DNA of 6,486 bases from Acidobacteriaceae bacterium (GTDB lineage: Bacteria; Acidobacteriota; Terriglobia; Bryobacterales; Bryobacteraceae), in contig JAFARV010000756.1 in assembly GCA_019245255.1 (NCBI GenBank), forward strand, positions 1 to 6,486. Reading direction: 5' to 3'. Shown piece after piece: positions 1 to 5,254 of this stretch. How positions within the stretch are numbered: position 1 is the first letter of the stretch; each line of letters starts with the position of its first letter. The position numbers and the translations under genes are program-made. Under the pieces are notes generated by a model, which did not search any database, was not told the origin of the DNA, and saw only the letters and a list, made by a program, of their open reading frames with translations.

Positions 1-815
1 GGAAATGCACTCTTGGCGATATGGACGATATAAAACAGCGGCCCGCCCACATGGCCTTCGAGCGGCTGGACGCTGCGAGCTAGTAACTGACGGCCGATGT
101 AGTCATCAAAAAAACTCTTTCCGAACGTCACGAACATGTATGCATGCCATGGCACGACGAGCAGAAGAAATAAGAAGCTACCCATTTCGGAGGGTTGCCC
201 AAACCAGCCGGACTTCCACTTCTGTGTCACCGCGACAATCGCCAAGGTAATCACAACAGGAGCTGGCGCAGCGCTCTTTGTCATGATTGCGAGTGCCAAC
301 CCGATCCAGAACAGATACCAACCCTGCTGATCACGTTGGCTGACGTGGTAAATGCCATACACGCTTACCGTCATCCATAGCGTGAGCATCATGTCCGTAG
401 TTCCGAAGCGGGCCTGATAGAAAAATCCATGCGTACACAACAGAATCAGAGCGGCAATCCAGGCGGTGTAGCGCGAGTACATTTCTCGAGCGAGTACGAA
501 CGTCAGTCCCACTGTTGCGCACCCGCAAACAGCGGAAGCAGCCCGCTCCCAAAACTCCGACACTCCGAACAGGCTGAAGAGGAAAGCGGTTACCCACTCA
601 AAAAGCGGTGTCCGCTCGAGCCACGGGCGATAGTTCCAATACGGCACAATGTGCGAGACGCCTCGCGCAAACTCGCGAGCGATGTCGCCGTAAATCGCTT
701 CATCCCAGTCTGCTAGCGGCCTCGAACCCAACTTCACAAAGAAGAAAATTGCGGAGATCAGAACAACCGCAGGCAGGTCGAATCGTGGTTGCGGCTCGTC
801 TGCTTCATCTGCCAC
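1..815 (-). CDS. ArnT/PMT-type membrane glycosyltransferase, N-terminal half (runs off left edge)
   Basis: An open frame reads leftwards from a GTG at 813-815 to the window edge, giving 271 codons without a stop. It is the only frame here that yields membrane-protein sequence. Seen: a short acidic N-terminus, a first hydrophobic segment at about residues 14-30, then the loop motif DWDEAIYGDIAREF (36-49). Next come PYWNYRPWLERTPLFEW (58-74) and several more hydrophobic segments. This order matches the GT-C fold of the ArnT/PMT_2 family (polyprenyl-phosphate-sugar transferases), where the first periplasmic loop carries the acidic catalytic motif and an EKPP-like stretch follows. Here that stretch reads ERTP. 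Family members are about 500-600 residues, so roughly half is present. Sugar donor and acceptor (lipid A, protein or glycolipid) cannot be told. The GTG start is the least certain point: the frame stays open upstream, has no ATG, and no clear Shine-Dalgarno sequence precedes it. Confidence 0.82.
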   Translation of the reverse strand, partial: MADEADEPQPRFDLPAVVLISAIFFFVKLGSRPLADWDEAIYGDIAREFARGVSHIVPYWNYRPWLERTPLFEWVTAFLFSLFGVSEFWERAASAVCGCATVGLTFVLAREMYSRYTAWIAALILLCTHGFFYQARFGTTDMMLTLWMTVSVYGIYHVSQRDQQGWYLFWIGLALAIMTKSAAPAPVVITLAIVAVTQKWKSGWFGQPSEMGSFLFLLLVVPWHAYMFVTFGKSFFDDYIGRQLLARSVQPLEGHVGGPLFYIVHIAKSAF

Positions 816-836
816 TCTGGTATTTCGATTATTTGA
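816..836. other. 21-bp gap between divergent start codons
   Basis: The glycosyltransferase GTG (813-815, minus) and the receptor ATG (837-839, plus) face away from each other across 21 bases. Neither start has a recognisable Shine-Dalgarno sequence. On the plus strand a TGA at 834-836 lies in frame directly before the receptor ATG, so that start cannot move upstream. Any promoter for either gene must lie mostly inside the other's coding sequence. An AT-rich stretch at 821-833 could serve as a -10 region for the receptor, but no convincing -35 partner is visible. Confidence 0.5.
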
Positions 837-2699
837 ATGTTGCTCTCGGGCAAAAATCTTCAAGCTGCTATCGTAGCGTTCGCATTGGTCGGATCTTCTT
901 GCGCCGCGACCGCACAAACCGCAGGTTCATCAACCAACAGTAACGATCCGAAAAGTTTGCCCACGCACATAGAGAACGTTGTCGTGACTGGCACGTGGGA
1001 GCCGGTCGCGCTTGAAGAAACCGACCGCTCTGTAAATTCCTATCAACTCTCAAATCCCCCACTGTTGTTTGGCAGTCTGGTGGATGCGTTTGATCTGGAT
1101 TCATCAGTTTCCGTACAGTCGCGAGGCGCAAACGGAATCCAAGCCGACTTTTCGATTCGTGGTGGCTCATTCGGCCAGACGCTCTTGATGGTCAACGGCA
1201 TTCGATTGAACGACGTGCAGTCGGGGCACTACAACTCCGATCTTCCAATCCCGTTGGACGCGGTCGACCACATCGAGATCCTGCGTGGTTCGGGATCGAC
1301 GTTGTACGGCTCTGACGCGGTGACGGGTGTGATAAACATCATCACTCGTCCCACTTCAAATTCCGATCCGATTGAAGTGCGCGTGCGGGGCGGCATCGGC
1401 AATTTCGGTACGAACGAAGAAAGCGGTTTTGTTGCTTTCAACGCCGGACCATTGTCGGAACGCATCTCAGTGGAACGTGATCTTTCGACCGGCTTCATGG
1501 ACGATCGTGAGTACCGCGATCTGTCCATGGCATCCGATTCCTGGCTGAAGAGCGGTCTTGGGCTTACCCGCATTTTCCTGGGCGCTGACGACCGGCCTTT
1601 TGGAGCAAATCAGTTTTATGGGCCGTTCAACTCATGGGAACGCACAAAGACGTGGGTTGCTGATTTCACACAAGATCTCGGTGAAAACACGATTGCGACG
1701 CTCGGCTATCGCCGCCACACGGATTTGTTTGAGCTGCTCCGGGATGATCCTGGCTTTTATACAAACCGGCACGAAGACTATCAATGGGACGCAGCGGCCC
1801 GGCGACACGATTCGATTACACAGTCTTCACAAGTCTTTTATGGAGCCGAGTTCCTGGAAGATCACGTGGATAGCAATAATCTCGGAATCCATTCGCGGCA
1901 GCAGGGAGCGATTTACGGAGCATACGACGTCCGAGCGCTGCGGCGCGCGTCGTTCAGTGTAGGCGTTCGCGAAGAGGTGTATAGCGGTACCGGCGCCGTA
2001 TTTGCGCCTAATGTGACCGCCGGATATTGGCTCGGCTCGAAGCTGAAGGCTCGTGGCTCTGTAAGTCGTGCGTTCCGGCTTCCGAGTTATACGGATCTCT
2101 ATTACTCGGATCCGGCGAATCTTGGCAACCCGAATCTCAAGCCCGAAAAGGCCTGGAATTATGAGGGCGGTATAGATTGGTATCCGCGGGACCGCTGGCG
2201 TTTTTCAGGCACGGTGTTCGAGCGGCGTGAACGCGACGACATCGATTATATCCGTGCGAATCCGAATGCGATCTGGCAAGCGACTAATTTCGATCAGTTG
2301 AATTTTACCGGCGTGGAAGCAACGATGGCGCTCGCATTACCGTACGCCCAGTTGGTAGCAATCGAATTTACCGGGATACGCGGCGCATCTGCAGCGTTGA
2401 ACGGATTGCAATCCAAGTATGTGTTCAATTATCCGAGCGAAGAGGCGGTTTTGAGCTGGCAGCGTACGTCTCCGAGCGGCTGGCTGGCGCGCATCCGCAC
2501 GGGAGTTACGAATCAGTACCAGCGCGACAGTTACGTGCTGGTGGATGCATCCGCCGCGTGGACGCGCTCGCGGCTGCATCCATACGCGCGTGTGACGAAT
2601 CTGCTGAACACCACGTATCAGCCAGTTTATGGAGTGCTGATGCCGGGGCGCGCCGCGTTGATCGGCCTCGAAATTTGCGCCATCTGCCGGGCGAAATAA
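837..2699 (+). CDS. TonB-dependent outer-membrane receptor, BtuB-like
   Basis: This 620-residue protein is an outer-membrane beta-barrel that imports a scarce ligand using TonB-ExbBD energy. Seen: a signal peptide with hydrophobic core at about 8-20 and a probable signal peptidase I site after A26 (ATA|Q). A TonB-box-like stretch NVVVTG lies at 47-52. The plug domain (about 65-172) includes FSIRGGSFGQTLLMVNGIRL (105-124) and the family motif from LRG at 149 through YGSDAVTGVINIITR, ending at 171. The barrel carries SRAFRLPSYTDLYY (410-423) and GNPNLKPEKAWNYEGG (430-445), typical strand motifs of cobalamin and siderophore receptors. Length agrees with BtuB (about 600). The ligand is not determinable: no ABC transporter gene adjoins it and I see no cobalamin riboswitch upstream. 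The start is fixed by an in-frame TGA just before the ATG. The C-terminus ends in ICAICRAK instead of the usual terminal aromatic residue. The stop codon abuts the convergent imuB stop. Confidence 0.93.
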   Translation: MLLSGKNLQAAIVAFALVGSSCAATAQTAGSSTNSNDPKSLPTHIENVVVTGTWEPVALEETDRSVNSYQLSNPPLLFGSLVDAFDLDSSVSVQSRGANGIQADFSIRGGSFGQTLLMVNGIRLNDVQSGHYNSDLPIPLDAVDHIEILRGSGSTLYGSDAVTGVINIITRPTSNSDPIEVRVRGGIGNFGTNEESGFVAFNAGPLSERISVERDLSTGFMDDREYRDLSMASDSWLKSGLGLTRIFLGADDRPFGANQFYGPFNSWERTKTWVADFTQDLGENTIATLGYRRHTDLFELLRDDPGFYTNRHEDYQWDAAARRHDSITQSSQVFYGAEFLEDHVDSNNLGIHSRQQGAIYGAYDVRALRRASFSVGVREEVYSGTGAVFAPNVTAGYWLGSKLKARGSVSRAFRLPSYTDLYYSDPANLGNPNLKPEKAWNYEGGIDWYPRDRWRFSGTVFERRERDDIDYIRANPNAIWQATNFDQLNFTGVEATMALALPYAQLVAIEFTGIRGASAALNGLQSKYVFNYPSEEAVLSWQRTSPSGWLARIRTGVTNQYQRDSYVLVDASAAWTRSRLHPYARVTNLLNTTYQPVYGVLMPGRAALIGLEICAICRAK

Positions 2700-3986
2700 T
2701 CAGTCATAAACGCCGTGAACGTACCATTCGTGCTTGTCCGGCTGCTCATAGATGCGATACAGCGCGCCATCATCTAGAGCTACGTCCCATTCCTCCCGCG
2801 TCCATGCCGTTTCGCACCACCATTCGCCCGAGGTCTTCCATGGACCGGCATGCTCGAGGACTCTCCCTTTTACTCCCGAAGCAAGGACGCGTTTCGGCGC
2901 GGCGTCCACAACCGTGACATTCGCGTGAATGGCCGGCCGGAACACACGCATCACCAGGCGGATGCTCGCGCATCCGCCTGGTTCGCCGCCGCTCACGGGA
3001 GCGGCGGTATTCAGGCTTCCCATCTGGAATGCATCCGGACGATAGGTGTTGAGCAGCATCGGGGTGCCGACGTTCGTTTCGCCCACCATCCCGGCGATAC
3101 GCGCGAGGGTGATCTGCAATTTATCGGGCGCGGGCGTAGGCGGCACGTACAGGCCGCCTTGGACGCGGCGTGGCTCAGCCGGTTCGATTCGTAGATCGAA
3201 GGCCGTAACCGGCGCCTCGGGAGGATGCCGCTCCAAATGCAATTGCAGCAGCTTCAGCATGCTCTGGCTGTCGTCGAGCGGAACGGGAAACTCGAGCTCA
3301 CAGCGATATCGTTTGCCTTCTTCGAGGCTGAGCCGGGCCTCGAGGACGCGCGCAGCGCGCGATTGCGACCGCAATCGCGCGCAGAGATCGTTCAATGTTC
3401 GGGCGAACAGGAACAGGAGCGGTTCGAGAAGCGAGAGCGGGTGTTCGAGTTCGACGTGCTCTTCATAGCTGGTCTCGGGCTTTGCCAAACGAAGGGGTCG
3501 GTCAACGCGTCCAAGCGCGAGATTTTTAAGGTAGATAGCGGCCGTGCCGAGACGCTCGGCAAGGCCGTTTTCGGGTAAAAGTGCAAGCTCTTCGCAGGTT
3601 TTTATGCCCCATCGAAACAGGATTTCGGCGAGCGCGGGCTCGATCGAAGGGTCGTGCGCAAACAGCGCAGTCAGCGGAAGCGGCGCCAACTTTAGCCGCT
3701 CCTCGCCAGGGGCGGCTAAAGTGACGCCGATGCAGTTCCGAGCCAGCAGAATAGCGGTATCCGGGTTTGCCGCGATGGCAAGACTCGCCTGCAATTTCCG
3801 TTCGAACCCAATCCGGCAGATTTCGGACGCGATCTGATACGGCGATCCCAATAACTTCCTCAGAGGCGTAATTGAGAAAACAACGGTATCTGGGGAGGTT
3901 TGTTCGACAGAGGGAGAAAAGTCGTGCGCGAGCGCAAGTAGCGCATCGGGCGGAAAAGCGGCCGTGGCATGCAGACACGCGTACAT
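2700..3986 (-). CDS. imuB: ImuB, catalytically inactive Y-family polymerase-like mutagenesis factor
   Basis: ImuB is a Y-family polymerase relative that does not polymerise. In characterised systems it bridges the beta clamp, ImuA and DnaE2 for error-prone bypass of DNA damage. Seen in the 428 residues: the N-terminus MYACLHATAAF replaces the Y-family metal-binding Asp (usual form HVDMD), and VVFSITPLRKLLG (35-47) replaces the catalytic S-x-D-E segment. Both losses are expected for ImuB. The conserved stretch APGEERLKLAPLPLTAL is at 92-108, with a helix-hairpin-helix-like region at about 120-150. A little-finger-like domain covers about 170-270. A candidate clamp-binding motif QGGLY is at 276-280, then TYRPDAFQM at 314-322. 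The ImuB C-terminal domain at about 375-428 contains SGEWWCETAW and ends HGVYD. Its ATG follows the imuA stop by 3 bases (TAA CCC ATG), so translation is probably coupled. The coding sequence contains several strong stem-loops, listed separately. No dnaE2 follows. Confidence 0.92.
   Translation of the reverse strand: MYACLHATAAFPPDALLALAHDFSPSVEQTSPDTVVFSITPLRKLLGSPYQIASEICRIGFERKLQASLAIAANPDTAILLARNCIGVTLAAPGEERLKLAPLPLTALFAHDPSIEPALAEILFRWGIKTCEELALLPENGLAERLGTAAIYLKNLALGRVDRPLRLAKPETSYEEHVELEHPLSLLEPLLFLFARTLNDLCARLRSQSRAARVLEARLSLEEGKRYRCELEFPVPLDDSQSMLKLLQLHLERHPPEAPVTAFDLRIEPAEPRRVQGGLYVPPTPAPDKLQITLARIAGMVGETNVGTPMLLNTYRPDAFQMGSLNTAAPVSGGEPGGCASIRLVMRVFRPAIHANVTVVDAAPKRVLASGVKGRVLEHAGPWKTSGEWWCETAWTREEWDVALDDGALYRIYEQPDKHEWYVHGVYD
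2953..2982 (-). repeat. Perfect 13-bp stem-loop inside imuB, GNRA loop on the mRNA
   Basis: ACCAGGCGGATGC (2953-2965) and GCATCCGCCTGGT (2970-2982) are exact reverse complements around a 4-base centre. In the imuB message the loop reads GCGA, a GNRA tetraloop closed by a C-G pair, so the RNA hairpin should be very stable. It encodes residues about 335-345 in the linker before the C-terminal domain. Confidence 0.85.
2985..3008 (-). repeat. 9-bp stem-loop inside imuB, two bases from the 13-bp one
   Basis: CCGCCGCTC (2986-2994) and GAGCGGCGG (2999-3007) are exact reverse complements around a 4-base loop. On the plus strand G2985 and T3008 could add a wobble pair. Only two bases separate it from the 2953-2982 hairpin, so the pair forms a tandem structure. 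Confidence 0.75.
3178..3213 (-). repeat. Nested inverted repeats inside imuB
   Basis: GCCGGTT (3178-3184) pairs with AACCGGC (3207-3213). Within it TTCGAT (3183-3188) pairs with ATCGAA (3195-3200). The two helices compete for TT at 3183-3184. This is weaker than the other imuB hairpins. Confidence 0.45.
3355..3382 (-). repeat. Perfect 12-bp stem-loop inside imuB
   Basis: GCGCGCGATTGC (3355-3366) and GCAATCGCGCGC (3371-3382) are exact reverse complements around a 4-base loop. It encodes residues about 202-211 (CARLRSQSRA), in the little-finger-like region. Confidence 0.83.
3539..3567 (-). repeat. 12-bp stem-loop with one mismatch inside imuB
   Basis: TGCCGAG (3545-3551) pairs with CTCGGCA (3555-3561) around a 3-base loop. 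After one mismatch (3544/3562) CGGCC (3539-3543) pairs with GGCCG (3563-3567). It lies over residues about 140-150. Confidence 0.72.
3681..3729 (-). repeat. Long stem-loop inside imuB over a conserved motif
   Basis: ACTTTAGCCGC (3689-3699) pairs exactly with GCGGCTAAAGT (3712-3722). After one mismatch inward, CCT (3701-3703) pairs with AGG (3708-3710) around a 4-base loop. Outward, past a small internal loop, CGGCG (3681-3685) pairs with CGCCG (3725-3729). It encodes residues about 86-102, including the conserved APGEE/LAPLPL region, so it is not an inserted element. Confidence 0.75.
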
Positions 3987-3989
3987 GGG

Positions 3990-4658
3990 TTAGGCTACCG
4001 AACGAATAAACACTGGTTCCGGAGGGACGGCGGCTGACCTCAGGACGGCATTTGCTTCAATGCCGCGGAGAACAAGAAATGGCCGTTTGCCGGACCAGCG
4101 GAACTGTTTAGGCTGTAATTCGAGGGTCGTGGACGAACAAGACTTGGCCTGCGGCCTGTCAGCGCAGATCAAAAGAATGGTCGGGGTATTTTCGACCGCG
4201 CGCCGGAAACGATACCAGTAGGAGAGCGGAATACGGTTGAGCACCCGCGGGTTCGCATCGCATAAATCCAGCAGAATCAGCCCGAATCCGCCGGCATGAA
4301 CCAGCAGATCCGCTGAGCGAATGGCATGTTCCGCATTACCACGGCACCGTACCCACACCAAATGGTCGAGGGCGACACCTGCTGCGGCGGCGGACGCGGG
4401 GTGAAATGTGTCGTAGAGATCGATGACAGCGCAAACCTCGCCACGCCGGGTGGCCTGGGCGAGAATGTGCCAACATGTGGCCGTGCGTCCGGAAGAGCGT
4501 CGGCCACTAATTTCGGCAATGCTGCCTCGAGCTAAACCTTTGTCTCTGAATAAGTTAAGGCCGATGACCTCGAGCGGCGCGAACTTTGGCGCCCGCTGCG
4601 CTCCGGTCAGTTCGCTGGCCGGTTTCCAGAGATCGGTGTAGCGCAAAACAGCGGCCAT
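3990..4658 (-). CDS. imuA: ImuA, RecA-fold mutagenesis accessory protein with degenerate Walker A
   Basis: This 222-residue protein shows the core of a RecA-like fold and is encoded directly before imuB, the standard order of mutagenic imuA-imuB cassettes. Seen: GLARGSIAEISGRRSSGRT (41-59) lines up with the RecA stretch GLPMGRIVEIYGPESSGKT, so the P-loop lysine is Arg58. CAVIDLYDTFHP (76-87) lines up with RecA CAFIDAEHALDP, placing Tyr82 where RecA has its catalytic Glu96. A Walker-B-like strand LILLDL ends at Asp131-Leu132. From this I infer weak or absent ATP hydrolysis. In characterised systems ImuA helps ImuB and DnaE2 act at lesions. The start is the ATG at 4656-4658: an in-frame TGA lies eight codons upstream (TGA GGC GAA CAA AAA GCG AAT ATG). 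A GAGG element at 4675-4678 is rather far (16 bases) from the ATG. Other RecA paralogues of unknown role are possible, but the ImuB partner makes ImuA the best call. Confidence 0.87.
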   Translation of the reverse strand: MAAVLRYTDLWKPASELTGAQRAPKFAPLEVIGLNLFRDKGLARGSIAEISGRRSSGRTATCWHILAQATRRGEVCAVIDLYDTFHPASAAAAGVALDHLVWVRCRGNAEHAIRSADLLVHAGGFGLILLDLCDANPRVLNRIPLSYWYRFRRAVENTPTILLICADRPQAKSCSSTTLELQPKQFRWSGKRPFLVLRGIEANAVLRSAAVPPEPVFIRSVA

Positions 4659-4669
4659 ATTCGCTTTTT

Positions 4670-4685
4670 GTTCGCCTCAATGAAC
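4670..4685. promoter_or_regulatory. Weak inverted repeat GTTC-N8-GAAC before imuA
   Basis: GTTC (4670-4673) and GAAC (4682-4685) are separated by 8 bases and sit over the predicted imuA transcription start. Damage-inducible imuA operons are commonly LexA-controlled, and LexA boxes are short inverted or direct repeats that vary between phyla. The arms are only 4 bases long, so this can easily be chance. Confidence 0.22.
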
Positions 4686-4687
4686 CC

Positions 4688-4717
4688 ATTCTGACTGACT
4701 CCGGCTGGAGAAATCAA
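4688..4717 (-). promoter_or_regulatory. Candidate imuA-imuB promoter
   Basis: Reading the minus strand, TTGATT (4717-4712) is followed after 18 bases by CAGAAT (4693-4688). Transcription would start near 4681, about 20 bases before the imuA ATG. The -10 match is only fair, so this is tentative. Confidence 0.35.
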
Positions 4718-4725
4718 CTGTTGTT

Positions 4726-4753
4726 TTGGCGCGACTTTATATCGTGGTACGAT
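4726..4753 (+). promoter_or_regulatory. Candidate marR-ClC promoter with extended -10
   Basis: TTGGCG (4726-4731) is followed after 16 bases by TACGAT (4748-4753). A TG at 4745-4746 forms an extended -10 (TGG-TACGAT). Transcription would start at about 4759-4761, essentially on the ATG at 4760, which predicts a leaderless or nearly leaderless message. The -35 match is moderate. Confidence 0.5.
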
Positions 4754-4758
4754 AGAAA
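4736..4758. promoter_or_regulatory. Palindromic operator, probably for MarR
   Basis: Left arm TTTATATCGT (4736-4745) and right arm ACGATAGAAA (4749-4758) are inverted repeats matching at 9 of 10 positions around a 3-base centre (GGT). The site covers the candidate -10 box and ends one base before the marR ATG. Size, symmetry and position fit a MarR dimer site, so binding would block transcription of marR and the ClC gene. That MarR itself binds here is inferred. Confidence 0.68.
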
Positions 4759-4759
4759 T

Positions 4760-5254
4760 ATGGCTTCAGCACCAGCGCCAAGTCCAGACGTCTCGACAGC
4801 TCTTTTCGAGCATCTTGCCGAATTTCGATATCGTATTCGCCAGTTCTTACGATTCAGTGAAGAAGCGGCCCGCGGTCACGGGGTCGAGCCACAGCAGCAT
4901 CAGCTGATGCTTGCCATCAAAGGCTTTCCGCCCGGAACACGCCCGACGGTGCGCGCGATTTCGAATCGCCTCTGCCTGCGTCACAACAGCACGGTCGAAC
5001 TGATTAACCGCCTTGCGGAACGCGGCGCTGTTCAGCGCCAGCCAAGCCCGACGGACCGGCGCGAAGTGCTGGTCGAACTTACACCACACGGCGAAGAACT
5101 GTTGCACCGTTTGTCGGTTCAGCATTGGGAAGAACTGCAGACCTCCGGCCCGGCGCTCTCCGCTGCTCTGCAGCGACTGCTCGAAGATCCGCTTTATCGC
5201 GAGGCTATTCCCGAGCCGACGCACGCTGCGCTGGCTCAGGAACAGCCATGCTGA
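4760..5254 (+). CDS. MarR-family transcriptional regulator
   Basis: This 164-residue protein is a winged helix-turn-helix regulator of MarR type, normally a dimer that leaves its operator on binding a small ligand. Seen: N-terminal dimerisation helix from about 12-38, recognition region TVRAISNRLCLRHNSTVELI (63-82), then RLAERGAVQRQ (84-94). The wing carries the hallmark PTDRREVLVELTPHGEELL (97-115) with Asp99-Arg100-Arg101, followed by a C-terminal dimerisation helix. The ATG at 4760 was chosen because MarR homology begins there; the frame extends upstream only through sequence antisense to imuA. No good Shine-Dalgarno is present, and a candidate extended -10 box ends seven bases before the ATG, so the mRNA may be leaderless. 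A palindrome covers this promoter, suggesting autorepression. The stop codon overlaps the start of the ClC gene, making ClC the obvious target and operon partner. The ligand is unknown. Confidence 0.93.
   Translation: MASAPAPSPDVSTALFEHLAEFRYRIRQFLRFSEEAARGHGVEPQQHQLMLAIKGFPPGTRPTVRAISNRLCLRHNSTVELINRLAERGAVQRQPSPTDRREVLVELTPHGEELLHRLSVQHWEELQTSGPALSAALQRLLEDPLYREAIPEPTHAALAQEQPC
5238..5241 (+). promoter_or_regulatory. Shine-Dalgarno of the ClC gene
   Basis: AGGA lies six bases before the ATG at 5248, inside the last codons of marR. It fixes the ClC start at the ATG that overlaps the marR stop. Confidence 0.6.

Noticed and set aside
660..836. Cobalamin riboswitch upstream of the BtuB-like receptor
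   Set aside because: The upstream sequence codes for the divergent glycosyltransferase. I could not recognise a B12-box-like conserved segment.
894..905. Lipoprotein signal (Cys22 in GSSCAA) in the receptor
   Set aside because: The lipobox lacks the required Leu at -3 and small residues in proper order. ATA|Q a few residues later is a better signal peptidase I site for an outer-membrane barrel.
5..943. Several plus-strand open frames across the left end
   Set aside because: They give low-complexity, Arg/Ser/Pro-rich products without domains, while the minus strand over the same bases encodes a coherent membrane glycosyltransferase.
2542..2575. Repeated GGATGC/GCATCC words near the receptor 3' end resembling the imuB hairpin arm
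   Set aside because: Only 6-9 bases match and they follow normal receptor codons, so there is no evidence of a shared repeat element.
2953..3008. Tandem hairpins as an intrinsic terminator for receptor read-through
   Set aside because: No T-run follows either hairpin on either strand, and they lie 250 bases inside imuB.
2700..3986. Active Pol IV/DinB polymerase instead of ImuB
   Set aside because: The metal-binding Asp and the S-x-D-E segment are both missing, and the C-terminal domain ending in HGVYD is ImuB-specific.
4896..4911. Perfect 16-bp palindrome (arms AGCATCAG and CTGATGCT) in the marR coding region
   Set aside because: It encodes an ordinary stretch of the regulator. One such palindrome is not very surprising by chance in a window this size.
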